A DNA stretch of 64,000 nt from Thereva unica. Taxonomy: Eukaryota; Arthropoda; Insecta; Diptera; Therevidae. A model generated the notes under the pieces. It was not told where the DNA came from. It was given only the letters and a program-made list of their open reading frames with translations, and ran no database searches. Position numbers and translations under genes: made by a program. The DNA is taken from the NCBI GenBank assembly GCA_949987705.1, contig OX465286.1, positions 16,071,676 to 16,135,675 on the forward strand, in the 5' to 3' direction. Below, one piece after another: positions 1 through 11,614 of the stretch. Each line of letters begins with the position of its first letter. Position 1 is the first letter of the stretch.

Positions 1-184
1 ACCATAAAATTAATTTATTGTGTTCGTTGTATAACAGAAATGTTATAAACAGGCGCGACATTTTGACTTTTTTAACATTTGACAATCCCGTTTGTAGTTG
101 TGTGCGTGAACTCTGTTCAATCTACCTATTTTCGTTGAGTTGAGCAGAGTTGAAAATCTTTAACGAAAACTCTTGACTGCGACT

Positions 185-236
185 GTTTCCATGGAGTTCA
201 ACTCGGGTTCAACTCTGGTTGAACTCTCATGGAAAC
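185..236. repeat. Short inverted repeat (hairpin)
   Basis: GTTTCCATGGAGTTCAAC at 185-202 is mirrored by GTTGAACTCTCATGGAAAC at 218-236, an 18-19 bp stem with one extra base and a loop of about 15 bases. It lies directly upstream of the LINE tail fragment. Function unknown; it could be the end of a small MITE. Confidence 0.55.
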
Positions 237-243
237 TTAGTAT

Positions 244-366
244 ATGACGGCTGACGCAGAGGCAATGCTCAACATCCGGAACTGGGGACATGCTGCAAGG
301 GACCATCAAACTTGGAGAAATGCCCTAGAGGAGGCCAAGGCTCGATTTGGGCTGCAGCGCCATTAG
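244..366 (+). pseudogene. Non-LTR retrotransposon C-terminal fragment (RTE-like)
   Basis: A 40-codon frame from ATG 244 to TAG 364-366 ends in the pattern NW-x-x-AARD-x-x-TWRNALEEAKARFGL. This W-R / D-R / W-R / EA-K pattern is the usual carboxy-terminal tail of RTE-like EN-RT polyproteins, and similar tails end the elements at 16904 and 33679 here. A near copy lies at 49203-49325, where a stop replaces the codon two before the end of this frame. Both copies are severely 5' truncated, as expected of LINE insertions. Family assignment is by motif; the fragment is too short to name a clade firmly. Confidence 0.6.
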
Positions 367-2246
367 ATGGATGGATCTTCATCACTGCTGTATTCATCAA
401 AATGCAATTCGACTGAGCTCATCTTCCATTTGTTTTTTATTTGTTCTTTCTTTACAACTAAAAATGATTAGCTTATACTATTTTATCTTTTAATATGTAT
501 TTTTATGTTATTGCCCCGTTATTTTTATGTAACAAAATATGACAGAAATTTCAGAAATAAAAAAAATGCTCACGAAAAAATTTTTTTTTCTGAATCTAGT
601 AGTCCAAATATTTGTCGATTGGGTTACACAATGCCAAAAAAAAAATTAATCGACACAATCGACTATAGTCAAGTCGATCGTTAATCGACACAGTTGAGAA
701 TATTCTCATGAGCAGATACTCAACTTTTTGAATTTGAAAATGAGATTGAGATCAGAGTTTTTGCTCGATCTCACAAATATAGTAAAAGGTCCACATCTCA
801 GTCTCCGAGATCGATTTCATTTTTTTTGCATACGACCCACACTATCTTAGGCGATTTTGTACAAGAATTTAGGATATAAAAAAATATGAAAAGAACAGAC
901 CAAAATCGGCAGTAGAAGTTTTTAATATTAATCAAAACTAAATTTTTTTACTAGATTTCTTAGGGTGAAGAACCCAATTCCGAATTCATATTTTATAAAA
1001 AAAAAATAAAAATAAATTAATAAAAAAAAACTGTTTAATATTCACTTTAAATGTGTACATTCACACCTTGATGAATTTTTCCCTTTTATAAAAATCCTCC
1101 TACACTGCAATACCAACGAAAAAAGAGAAAAGAAGAAAAAATAATAAAATAATAAAGAACCCAAAATTCTTGTCTTTCTATATGGTGTGTGTGTACCTTC
1201 TTGATCCATTTCTTCGTTTCTTCCCTCCTCTCCACCTCGGAAATATTTTTGTTTAATGAAAAACCATCTTTTGAATGAAATTCCTCACGTTCACACCTGA
1301 GAACTCAAAAGGAGCTTTTATATGTATGCATACATACAAAAAAAATAATCAAGAAAAAGAGTAAAGGAAATCGAAAAAAAACTATGTGTGTCCGGTGGGT
1401 AAAACTGAGTTAATACACATTTTTACAACAGATGTTTTTTTTCGGGCAGTTTTTTGTTCATTTTTTGGTGTCATTTTCGAAAAAAAAAAGCATAGAAGAT
1501 AAAAACCATCATAAAAAACATATAAACACCAATGCAGGAAGAAGAAGATGGAAAAAATGCCATAAATTATCTTAAATCTATTTTTTATAGTCGGACACCA
1601 TCGAACATATTTATCGAAGGTGGAAAGGAAGTCACAGCACAGCCACAGGCATACTCACAAGAAAATAATACGAAATGAAAAAAAAAGAAATAATAAATAT
1701 AAATAAATGAAGCTACAACAACAAGACGATCGAGAAACCACTTTGGACCACAGAGAATTAGGAAGGGAAGAGCACACAGGCTACGGAGGCGGGAGGAGAA
1801 AGAACAAATTCATTTCCATTTGAATTATTAAAAATGTCCAAACAAATCGATAACTGAATTAAAAATAATTTTTGGTGGGTTCCCGCCCCCCCACCCGCGC
1901 ATCATCCTTGTTGCCTGCCCAGGTAAATGAAAGGGGTTATCATTATTATCTCTTAGTTAAAGAAAAGTAACCCTTTCGTGCACAGAGGCTGCGAAGAACA
2001 GGATTAAGGTACGCATAAAGATCTTAAAATTGTCAAGGCAGTGAAAAATTGTTTTATTTCGATTGTTACCGGTGAAAGCCATCGGTGGGCAGTGCATAGG
2101 ACCACACGTTGAAAGTGAAAACCTCTATGGCTCGTCTATATTTTCAAATCAATCATACTACCGCAGGAATTTTGTTTTTGAATATTCCATTTAAGTTTAT
2201 TTTAATGTTATTTGATATTGCAATAAAATAAGAAAAAAGACGTTAA

Positions 2247-2790
2247 TACATAATACATAATGCATAATACATAATGCATAATGCATAATGCATAATGCAT
2301 AATGCATAATGCATAATACATAATACATAATACATAATACATAATACATAATACATAATACATAATACATAATACATAATACATAATACATAATACATAA
2401 TACATAATACATAATACATAATACATAATACATAATACATAATACATAATACATAATACATAATACATAATACATAATACATAATACATAATACATAATA
2501 CATAATACATAATACATAATACATAATACATAATACATAATACATAATACATAATACATAATACATAATACATAATACATAATACATAATACATAATACA
2601 TAATACATAATACATAATACATAATACATAATACATAATACATAATACATAATACATAATACATAATACATAATACATAATACATAATACATAATACATA
2701 ATACATAATACATAATACATAATACATAATACATAATACATAATACATAATACATAATACATAATACATAATACATAATACATAATACAT
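2247..2790. repeat. Tandem array of a 7-bp unit, TACATAA
   Basis: About 77 head-to-tail copies of TACATAA. The first units (2263-2313) alternate with the variant TGCATAA, after which the array is essentially homogeneous. Because 7 is not a multiple of 3 and the unit has no stop in any of three frames, it produces long spurious open frames on the minus strand made of a seven-residue repeat; these are not proteins. The array ends abruptly where R1-like sequence begins, and TACATAATA reappears right after that element's poly(A) at 3985, so the element probably inserted inside or at the edge of the array. Confidence 0.95.
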
Positions 2791-3984
2791 CCACCCACCC
2801 CATCGACGGCGGTCATCCGAACGACCATTGATCGCCGACCTTGAAGGAGGAACTGGCAGTGGCCTTCCGCTTAATGCGGAACCGGGAAGCCCCAGGCCCG
2901 GACGATCTTCCGGCAGAAATATTGAAGGTAGTGGCCTCGATCCAACCCTCTCTTCTGCTAGAATTATACAATGCGTGCCTGAAAGCGAGAAAGCTGCCCA
3001 CTCGCTGGAAGACAGCCAGGCTCGTCTTGATCAGCAAGGGGAGAGGGCCAGCCGACGCAGCAACCTCGTACAGACCTTTGTGCATGCTGGACATGGCAGG
3101 CAAGCACCTGGAGAGGCTGCGGCGGCCGCACCGCCACGAGGTTGTATGAGGAGCAGAAAAACTCTCTGCTCGGCAGTTCGGCTTCCGGCTTAGGCGCTCC
3201 ACTATAGGCGCAGTCCAGGAGGTAGCGGAAGCCGCCAGGGCAAAGGAGCGGAGAAACCAGCGCTCCGGTCACGTGTGCCTGCTGGCCACTCTGGACGTGA
3301 AAAACGCCTTCAATTCCATTAGGTGGAACAGGGTGCTTGGCATGATGGAGAGCGACATCAGACTCACTCTGTATCTGAAAAGGATGCTGTGGGATTACCT
3401 AAATGAGCGCTTCATAACGTACGAAACCAACGATGGCTTGCAAAGAAGAGAGATAGCATTTGGGGTCGCCTAGGGCTCAATTCTAGGACCCGACGTTTGA
3501 AAAATTTCCTACTACGGACTTCTACGTTTGGATATGCCTGAGGGTATCTTCATGGTTGGGTACGCAGACGACGTCGCGGTGATCATAACCGCAAGAGACG
3601 TTGAAGCCGCGCATATGCGCCTACCAGGTAATGCGTAGAATCTCGTCCTGGATGAACGACTGTGGGCTTGAGCTTGAAACTCACAAAACGGAGATCGCGC
3701 TACTTACGAAAAAGCACATTAACAAGCTGCGCAGCTTCGAGGTGGGAGACGCGACAGTTGCATCAACGAACGCTGCGAAGTACCTTGGAGCCTCATGACA
3801 AGTTATCCTCCGGAGTGCGCATACTGCGACTAGCGGACAAGGTAGTAGTGGTGGTAGTAGGTGGTAATACATAGGGGTGATGAGTTTAGTCAGTAAGAAT
3901 CTGACACTACCGTCTGAGTGCGGATCCTCAGCGGTGTCTCTTGACAAGCAGAGATTCTAACCATCCCTCTCAAAAAAAAAAAAA
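2791..3984 (+). pseudogene. R1-like non-LTR retrotransposon, 5'-truncated and broken
   Basis: The RT domain is readable in pieces. 2841-3149 carries an APGPDDLPAEILK motif and YRPLCMLDMAGK. 3273-3473 carries the motif A region TLDVKNAFNS. YADD (3561-3572) is in the same frame but behind the stop at 3471-3473. 3601-3798 continues in another frame with a NAAKYLG motif. The fragment therefore has at least one stop and two frameshifts and cannot encode an enzyme. The 3' end is a short untranslated stretch and a 13-A tail (3972-3984). The PGPD...PAE and CMLD words suggest the R1/LOA side of the LINE tree. It abuts the TACATAA array. Confidence 0.8.
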
Positions 3985-4997
3985 ATACATAATATCAAAT
4001 TAAAACCCCCAAAGGCAAATTTTTCCCACATGGTTCGCCTAAAAAATGTGCGTGACGCGAGTTTTTAGGTTTCTCCACAAACGAAGAAGTGTCCATCTGG
4101 GATCCCATATGTGCCGTGCCTATAGAAGTTTTTATTTGAAAGAAGTGGAGATTGAAACGCGACTGTCGATTCTCATGTGTGTAGAAGAGCCTGTGGCAGA
4201 AGCCACGAAATATATTCTAGTAGGGATAGCGACTCCATATACCTTTCTCAATTAGCCGCGCACTTAAACATTTTGGCCTGTTTAGACGCCTCACGCCTAT
4301 GAGCGTTCCTCACGACCTTTGCCTAGATATGAGATCCGCCGCCATAAATGGTATTTCGGGGCACAGTATCCCCGGTGATCAACCCAACAAGTGCCCAGAT
4401 ATCCTTTCTACTGCTACCCTTCCCCCACCTCCCACAATTCCTTGGCAACGTTAAGAATTGGCCAAACCAGACGCAGACCTCCAGTCATGTTTCTTCAAAG
4501 TCGGATCGTTCTATCCGCCGCATAGAAGAGAGATTCGCCCGCATTTAATGTGAAACAATCACGGTACGTATATGTGTACTTTTCCCAATGCCACCCGATA
4601 TAGGCACGTATCAATAAAAAAAGCGTACGGAATAGCCCAAACGAAGCATGGTACGCTCACCATATTCTATCGTTCTTCTATCCTTGGAGCTAAGCTTACT
4701 ACTAGTTATTGCGCCATGGCGTGAACCATATAACGGACTTTGAGAAGGGTGGTGAAGGGGGAGGGAGGTAGCTTAGACTTCCACATAAATAAGCTATAGG
4801 TATTGTCTCAGTTCGGCCGTTCAATATACATAGTATCGGATGACATCAAATTTCAGATCAACAGCATCTCTACCGGTCTACCCCAGAGATCAATCTTTTC
4901 CCCCTTTCTCTTTTTCTCCATCTTCAGAAATTATCTATACTCTCTGCTCTTTCAAGGCCCACTTTACAGTTTCACTGAAGACAGTTTTCAGGGTTGC
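3985..4997. other. Unassigned DNA with two decayed retroelement scraps
   Basis: After the poly(A) at 3984 no intact gene is seen. 4671-4745 matches the 3' untranslated region of the FADD-type retrotransposon that ends near 41165 (shared words AGCTTACTACTAG and TTCTATCCTT). 4803-5003 encodes a decayed RT stretch with SDDIKFQI followed by GLPQRSIFSPFLF, corresponding to the G-V-P-Q-G-S motif of RT. The remainder shows nothing recognisable. Confidence 0.5.
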
Positions 4998-5003
4998 CTC
5001 TGA
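4803..5003 (+). pseudogene. Decayed RT fragment (GLPQRS motif)
   Basis: A 66-codon frame contains GLPQRSIFSPFLFFS, which aligns by eye with the GVPQGSILGPLLFSLY palm motif found in the CR1-like elements of this window. No motif A or YADD is present, so only a short piece of an RT palm survives. Clade cannot be decided. Confidence 0.45.
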
Positions 5004-6770
5004 TAATATAATAATGGGGTAATAAAAGTATAATAATGGGGTAATAAAAGTATAATAAAAAGATAATAAAAAAATATTTATAGAATATTAGTTTGGACTA
5101 AAAAAACACTAATATTTTTAGTAATAGAGTTAACCCTTCTAATACAGAAGGCGCACTTCTTAGCTGGGCCAAGAAAGATCGAAGGGTTGCGTTGAACGCG
5201 ACTTGTATTTTTCTTGAACAATCAGCATCAAGTTTTGAAAAAATTAGGCTACCGTAAGTGAAGTAAGGCATTACCAAAGCCTTCGCCAATCGTATACGTA
5301 AGGCAAGAGGCAATAGATTAGAGGATACCCAGAGTTGACGAAGGCAGGTATAAACCTTACGAAGCACAACTCTAGTTTGATTACAACAGCTGAATTTGGA
5401 GTTGAGCTCGACTCTCAGATTTCTTACAGAATCAACATAGGGTAGAACATTACCATTAATTGGGAACAAATTTTCTGGATGAATAGGAGTTCTGCTGACG
5501 ACAAGGCATGACGACTTGGCAGGGTTCAGCAGCAGTTTATATTGAACTGACCATGCAGTCACGCGTTTCAGATCACTGTTTAGCTGAACAGTACAATCCT
5601 CGATAAGTTCAAGAGGTTTGCTTAGATAGATTTGCACATCATCGGCATATAAATGAATAGGAAGGTCATTTATATAAAGGCTGAAAAGCAAGGGGCCTAG
5701 GATAGAGCCTTGAGGTACTCCACAGTGAAGAAGGGCGGGTTCGGAAAAAGATTCTTGTACCTTGACAATTTGGGAACGCTCCTGGAGATAGCTTTTAAAA
5801 AGTTTAACTGCAGTAGGGCCGAGCCCAAAATTTCTGCCTAATTTTTCGAGTAACATCAGATGGTCTACCGAGTCAAATGCTTTAGTGAAGTTGAGTAGGA
5901 CTAAGATTGCAATTTTATTGTTATCAAGTGACTCAAAAATATCAGTTGAAACTTTTAAGAGTGCCGTTTCACAGCTGTGTCCAGACCTGAAACCAGATTG
6001 CCATATAGAGAGAAGACCACTTTGATCTAGATAGGACATGAGTTGCTTAGAAACAATTTTTTCAAAAACTTTTGAGAGGAAACACAGAAGACTAATTGGA
6101 CGGAAGTCAGATGGTTGCGATGGATCTACCTTTTTCGGAATGGGTACAACAAGAGCCTGTTTCCATTGACTGGGAAACTGAGAAGTTGTTAGGCAGGCGT
6201 TGAAAATATGAGTAAGAACATTTGATACGAATGGGGCGATCAGTTTCAAGAGCTTTGGAGAGACATTGTCAACACCCACGGCGTTTGATTTTATAGAGAA
6301 CAACGCAGAAAGAAGTTCGTAGCTGTCAATGCAACGAAAAGAAAAGCCATCAGTTGGGCACAGATTGGTAGAGTTACCTTCAACTGGAGTTGAGTTACTT
6401 TCCGAGATGGATGAAAAGTACTCGTTTAAAATATTGGGCTCTAGAGACACTTGTTGACAATCTTGCCCGTAGGTACCTAGATTACGAATATTGCGCCATA
6501 ATTTTTTTGGAGGTAGATTAGTGTCGAGCTGATTTTTAACATAAGATCGTTTAGCCGATCGTAAAAGAGCAACCGTCCTATTACGCACTTTTTTATACAT
6601 CTTACGAACTGCTTCAGTGCGCGTCCTTTTGTATTGATGATAAAGAAAATCGCGTTCAGCCAATGAGAGATGTATTTCAAGAGTTAACCAGGGACAACGT
6701 TTGGGATAAATTTGAATTGTAGGTACGGAATGGGACAAATTGCTCAAAAATATCAGTTATTACCTCATAA

Positions 6771-6773
<3 letters not shown>
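4998..6773 (-). pseudogene. CR1-like non-LTR retrotransposon, RT with lost catalytic Asp
   Basis: A single 549-codon frame (6747 down to 5098) starts in the EN-RT linker (PWLTLEIHLSLAERDFLY), then carries RT fingers (GVDNVSPKLLK, FRPISLLCFLSKVFEKI), GFRSGHSCETALL, GVPQGSILGPLLFSLY and LYADDVQIYL, then the thumb. It lacks the endonuclease and about eight residues just before YADD. Motif A reads LLNFTKAFDSVDH: the first position, normally the metal-binding Asp, is Asn (codon at 5890-5892), so the enzyme should be inactive although the frame is open. The 3' end (about 4998-5060) is a run of short repeats GTATAATAATGGGGTAATAA. The 5' end abuts the (TTTA)n tail of the next element. Confidence 0.85.
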
Positions 6774-6803
<30 letters not shown>

Positions 6804-8214
6804 GTACATAAGAAAACGGAGGTACACAAGACTTACATCTTTTAGAGTACAGTAATAATTTTAAATGAAACAAGGCAAAAACAAAAATAACTAACCTAAG
6901 CTTACAAACTAAGCATACTAGAGTTATGGCTATTAGAAAGAAGAAGAGGAAAGAGAAAGCTAAGTAGTAAAGGGAAGAGAGAGCTAGAGAGAAGAGGTGG
7001 ATAGAAGAAGAGAAACTTGTTTCCTGAAAATGGTGACTGTGCTAATTCTTTGTAAAGAAGGGGGAAGATCATTCCAGAGTCTAATCGCGTGCACAAAAAA
7101 GGAACGACTACCAATTCGAGACAGATGAGATGGAATAAGGAATTTGAGTGATCTCAAGGTTTGCAAGGGTGTAAGGAAGTCGGAAAGGTAAGAAGGGCTT
7201 TTAGCATAAAATACTTTATGTAGAAGAGCTAGCGCCATAATATCGATAAAACAAAAGAGGTCACAGCCTATTAGTGAATTCCGAACAGATGATATATGAT
7301 CTGACCTTCTCAGGTGGAAGATAAAGCGCAAGCAATCATTGAATGCAACATTAAGTCTTTCACGGCAGGACGAATCATACACAATGTAAACTAGAGAGCC
7401 ATAGAGGAAATGCGGAAGAATGAGAGATTTTACAAGCTTTGAACGTATAGTGGGTGATAGGAGACTACCATGAAGCCGGAGCTTGCGTAAAGTCCCATAA
7501 ATCTTGGAGAGCATTAGTGAGACTTGATCACAGCAGGTCAGTTTAGCATTAATAGCAATGCCAAGATTATGGACCCGATCAACAATGGGAAGAGGAATGT
7601 TACCCAGACAAATGAGTGGCATTCTGTCGGGCAGTGTAGAAAGACGACTAAGCACAAGTACTTGTGATTTTTTAGGGTTTAATTTAAGGTAGTTGAAGGC
7701 ACTCCACTCATTTATTCGAGAGAGAGTGCTATTCAGGTCAGAAATACAAGAATCAATTTGGCAAGAAGGGCAAGAGGTATACAGTTGGAGATCATCAGCA
7801 TATAGATGAAAGGAACAGTGGCCGATAGTAAAAGGTAGGTCATTGATATACAATGAAAATAGTAGGGGACCAAGAATTGAACCTTGAGGAACACCAGAAG
7901 GCACCTGTAGAAAAGAGGAGATAACATTATTATGACGAACACACTGAAAACGGTTAGATAGCAAAGAGGAGAAAAGCCGTGTAGCAGACGAAGAGAAATG
8001 ATAGCGCTGACTTAAATTATGAAGTTTTTCATCCGCAGTATTAGAAGTAAATACATTGTCCCACGAAGTCGCAATGCATTCATTTCTAAGTAGCAGTAAA
8101 TTGATGTTATTGTAGTCTCTAAACGAACACACGTTAAGGCCTTTGACGCGTGAAGTGAAAATGTTTAAAATTGCCCTTACTCGTTCCAATGGAGATATGT
8201 TATCCACTATCATA
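6774..8214 (-). pseudogene. CR1-like non-LTR retrotransposon with internal deletion
   Basis: The 409-codon frame (8213 to 6984) opens in the EN-RT linker (DYNNINLLLLRNECI), then jumps directly to the middle of RT (LFSSLLSNRFQCV), continuing through GVPQGSILGPLLFSLY, FHLYADDLQLY and a long, well-preserved thumb and tail ending FRKQVSLLLS. Motif A and the fingers are missing, so the frame was closed by an in-frame deletion. On the minus strand the tail is (AAAT)n, seen here as TTTA repeats at 6774-6803. The same family, plus strand, lies at 57766-60541. The upstream side meets a mariner at 8217. Confidence 0.85.
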
Positions 8215-8216
8215 TA

Positions 8217-9133
8217 CGAGGTGTGTTCAAAAAATAAGGTGACTTTTTATTTTTCTCGGAAAATATTTATTTATTCATTAATATCTATATTGTCCCCTTC
8301 AAAGTAATCCCCCTCAGATATAATCCACTTGTGCCCGCGCTTTTTCCAATCCTCGAAGCATTTCTGATATGCGCTTTTTGGTATGGCCTGGAGCTCTTGC
8401 AGCGATGCGCTCTTAATCTCCTCAATGGTGGCAAATCTCCGTCGTTTCATGGGTTTTTTCAATTTTGGGAACAGGAAAAAGTCGCAGGGGGCCAAATCCG
8501 GTGGCTGAGGCATGATCACGGTGTTGGTTTTGGTCAAAAAAATTCCGAACAAGCAATGATGTGCAAGCAACTTCGGAACAAACTTCGCTGACACACGTTT
8601 CATGCCCAAAACATTCGAAATTATTGCATTGCATGAGCCGACCGATATGCCAACATCCTCGGCAACTTCTCTAACAGTGATTCGACGATTCTCCATAACA
8701 ATTTTCTTCACTGCTTCGACGTTTTCATCGGTTGTTGACGTGCTGGGGCTTCCAGAGCGGGCATTGTCATTAACATCTTCTCGGCTTTCAGAGAAGAGCT
8801 TGTACCACTTATAAACATTTTTTTGTCTAAAGTAGACTCGCCCAATGCCACAGTCAACATTTCAAGTGCGTCGGAGCACTTAATTTTATTTTTCACACAA
8901 AATTTAATGCAGATTCTTTGATCCATTTTTTTTGATAGAGAAAAATCGCCAAGCAAATCAAAACACGTCAAACCTTTCTGTCAAAGACAAACTATATACG
9001 CAAAATGGCTGATATTGTTAATATACATATGTTGGGGACATGTGTACTAACATAACAAAAAAGAAAATTCGAAAATCGAACGTACGTGGTCCACGAAATT
9101 TGAAAAGACACCTTATTTTTTGAACACACCTCG
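8217..9133 (-). mobile_element. Internally deleted mariner transposon, 917 bp
   Basis: Perfect 23-bp terminal inverted repeats CGAGGTGTGTTCAAAAAATA... occupy 8217-8239 and 9111-9133, flanked on both sides by TA (8215-8216 and 9134-9135), the invariant mariner/Tc1 target duplication. Typical mariners are about 1.3 kb. Minus-strand frames give the N-terminal helix-turn-helix region (MDQRICIKFCVKNKIKCSDA; TVREVAEDVGISVGSC) and the C-terminal part with PPDLAPCDFFLFPKLK, which holds the third catalytic Asp of DD34D. The first two Asp residues lie in the missing middle, and there is a frameshift near 8710-8830. This is a non-autonomous copy. Confidence 0.95.
8271..8711 (-). pseudogene. mariner transposase, broken
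   Basis: This 146-codon frame fuses the second DNA-binding helix region (ITVREVAEDVGISVG) to the carboxy-terminal catalytic segment (PPDLAPCDFFLFPKLKKPMKRRRF, then a KKRGHKWIISEGDYFEGD end). The central catalytic core with the first two Asp residues is deleted. Upstream sequence for the first helix-turn-helix (to about 8925) is in a different frame. An intact family member has roughly 340-350 residues. The piece cannot catalyse transposition but might bind the ends if expressed; that is inference only. Confidence 0.85.
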
Positions 9134-9266
9134 TACAAAGCGCTTATGCCCCAGCCGAACCAACAACAAAATTTTAAAAACAAGAAAACAAGAGGGCTTA
9201 AGTTGAGTAACTTAAGCCGGGATTCATATGATGGAAGAACTATTGGGTTTTCCCACGGAAGATGAT

Positions 9267-10670
9267 TCAGTGCGAATCGAACGAACCTTCGTTGAACCGA
9301 TTCAATAGTTCTAACATGCGAAGAATAGTGAGGAGACCAAACCTGGGAGGCATATTCAAGTAATGGTCAGACAAGAGAAGTATATAAGTGTTTAGTAACC
9401 AACGGGTTATTAAATTCTTTGGACCACCTTTTATAAAACCCAAGACTAAACTACCTCTGGAAGAGATATAGTTGATGTGAGTGGAGAAATCCAGCTTACT
9501 ATCAAATCTAATCCCGAGATCTTTAACCAAATTAACACGAGGGATACCCTCATCAGAAAAGGAGTAGTTAAAAATTATAGGATCACGTCTCCTACTAAAA
9601 GTCATGACTTCACATTTACCAATATTAAGAACCAGGTTGTTGTTAGCACACCAAGAGTAAAAGGTATCAAGGTCAATCTGCAGAAGTTTGCAATCCTCCA
9701 TACTCTTTATGTGCCGATACAATTTGATGTCATCAGCGTAAATCAATATTCTACAGTGTCTTAGTAAGGGAACAATGTCATCAATTGATAAGATAAAGAG
9801 GAGAGGGCCAAGATGACTTCCTTGAGGGACACCGGATGTCGCTTCAATGGATATTGATTTGGATCCACGAAAAAGAACTTGGTAGGTCCGGTCAGTTAAG
9901 TAAGACTGGAACCATACTAGAAGGGCCTGCGGAAAGCCTAACATTCTTAATTTCAGAATAATAATGGAATGGGAGAGCTTGTCGAATGCCTTACTAAAAT
10001 CAGTGTAAACACAATCAGTTTGACAACCGGAAACGACAGCATGAGCAGTGAACTCAAGAAGATTGGTGGTTGTGGAACGAGCTGCAAGAAAACCATGTTG
10101 ATTCGTTGAGACTAGCCTCTTGCAGATAGGAACGAGTGTAGAATAGATAATTGATTCAAAAAGTTTGGGTATAGCAGACAACTTAGCAACTGGCCTATAA
10201 TTCGATATTTCGCTCTTGCAACCACTTTTGTGAATAGGAATTATGAACGAATTCTTCCACAGAGTGGGGAAGTACCCTTTATCCAGGGATTTTAGAAAAA
10301 GGATTTTCAGTGGAGACTGGAGAACCTCCACACAGGCCTTAAGGACAGCAGGAGGAATACCGTCGGGGCCAGAAGTAAAGTAAAATGGAAGATCGTCAAT
10401 ATGTTTCACGATATCGGCAATGTAAATTGAGAGAGGTAAAAAATGAGCCTCTCGGTTAGGATTAATGTGACGAAAATTATTGTCGTCAGGCTTAAAGTCT
10501 GCAGATGAGAAAGATTGATGAAAGAATGACGCAAACATGTTGCAAATCGCAGGCGACTCACAGCTAAACCAGTTCTTGTGCTGCATAGTATTAGGGTAAT
10601 TATCAACTTTTTTCTTCGAGTTGATAAATTTGAAGAAATTTCTGGAATCAGTAAATACTTTATTACTCAT
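9267..10670 (-). pseudogene. Reverse transcriptase ORF of the 9.1-11.6 kb element
   Basis: A 467-codon frame covers RT from the fingers (SGPDGIPPAVLKAC, NYRPVAKLSAIPKLFE, QHGFLAARSTTTNLLEF) through motif A (VYTDFSKAFDKLSHS), motif B (SGVPQGSHLGPLLF) and motif C (LIYADDIKLY) into the thumb. All three catalytic Asp positions are retained. The QGSHLGPLLF variant differs from the QGSILGP of the neighbouring CR1-like copies, so this is a separate family. The last about 40 residues of the frame run out of register near 9360. It lies just downstream, in transcription order, of its own EN, in a different frame. Confidence 0.85.
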
Positions 10671-10719
10671 ACTGCTGAGATATTCACGATACAGAGTGAA
10701 AGAGAGTGAACGAAATTGG

Positions 10720-11445
10720 TTATAGCAAATGATAAATGAATTGAAAATTGGAGAGTCTATTCTTCTGATTTTTCAAATGCTTGAGTTCACTATTGAACCA
10801 AGGAGGAGAAGAACTGGACAATTTTTGAGGCTCATAGGGGACGCAAGAAACGAGGGCTTCGTATAGTACGCCACAGAACTGTGCTACATCGACATCCAAC
10901 TCGTTTGCGGAAAGTAAGTTGTTGAAATCAACCATGGCAAGTTTAGATGACAGCTCATTAAAGTTAGCCTTTTTAAAGTTAAAGGAATAGGTTACCACCT
11001 CCGGACAAGGAGTATTAACTGAATTGAAGCAGTAATTGAGCAAGATAGGAGGGTGGTAATCGTCAACAGTGGACATGACTATTGGACTGGGTTCAACAGT
11101 CATGTTGACTGAGTCTGTAAAGAATATAAGATCCAACTGCCTTCCTAATACATTAGTCACACAGCTCATTTGACTCAAGCCAAGTGAAAATAAGCAATCG
11201 AGAAAACACGATTCCTTAGAATTAAGGCTGCCTTCAGGAAGGTAGTTGTCGTCATCGTCAACATATACCCACTGGATATTGGGTAAATTGAAATCGCCTA
11301 GAAGAAGTAGCTCATCATTAGTGTTCATCAAGGTCAGAATGTGGTCAACACAAAAGATGAGAATATCATAGAGGTTATTACCTCCATCGTCAAGTGTGCT
11401 TAACATATCAGGTGGGATATAGCAGCACAGCAGGAAGAGATTCAT
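10720..11445 (-). pseudogene. Endonuclease (EEP fold) part of the same element
   Basis: 241 codons with ELLLLGDFNLPNIQWV (the catalytic D-x-N of apurinic-type endonucleases), then FLDCLFSLGLSQ, RQLDLIFFTDS and VDDYHPPILL in place of the usual S-D-H-H motif, where the spacing D-x-H is kept with an inserted Tyr. The linker with PPWFNSELKHLKNQKNR follows. The amino-terminal third of the domain is recognisable out of frame to about 11600. The enzyme would nick target DNA in target-primed reverse transcription. The frame ends 50 bp before the RT frame starts. Confidence 0.8.
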
Positions 11446-11614
11446 TTTAGAAAGGGAGATTTTAAGAGCAACAAGCTCGACGTCAAGGTGGTTAGAGAAA
11501 CTTTAGATCGTGATTTAGTTCTGAATATATTTTCTAGCAATGATAATGTGAATTGTTCAAGGCTATCCGGATATTATGATAGACCGTTTCCTACCAATAA
11601 AAATTTCATTTTAT

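Larger units (their letters stand above)
1..2246. other. Unassigned A+T-rich flank
   Basis: No gene was recognised in this 2.2-kb stretch. It holds a short hairpin at 185-236, a LINE C-terminal fragment at 244-366, and many A and T homopolymers. From about 690 to 850 there is a run rich in GAGATC/TCTCA words and a GCATACGA end that loosely resembles, in reverse orientation, the DNA at about 46700-46850; this may be an old dispersed repeat but the match is weak by eye. No open frame over 60 codons stands out. Confidence 0.5.
9136..11610 (-). mobile_element. Jockey/CR1-group non-LTR retrotransposon, 5'-truncated
   Basis: EN (about 11600-10720) and RT (10670-9267) are collinear on the minus strand and separated by a frameshift. 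The 3' coding end continues in another frame to about 9140 (LPSYESRLKLLNLS-type ending), right up to the TA duplication of the mariner. The N-terminal part of EN is missing or out of frame upstream of 11445. Its flank on the other side of the mariner belongs to a different CR1-like element, so a rearrangement or the insertion itself marks that junction. Confidence 0.8.

Noticed and set aside
2197..2828. Long minus-strand frames with a seven-residue repeat (MYYVLCI)
   Set aside because: They are the translation of the TACATAA array, open in three frames because the unit lacks stops; no protein is implied.
5098..6747. A functional host reverse transcriptase gene because the frame is long and open
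   Set aside because: It has the domain order and 3' tail of a LINE, lacks the endonuclease, carries an Asn at the catalytic Asp and has a small deletion before YADD.
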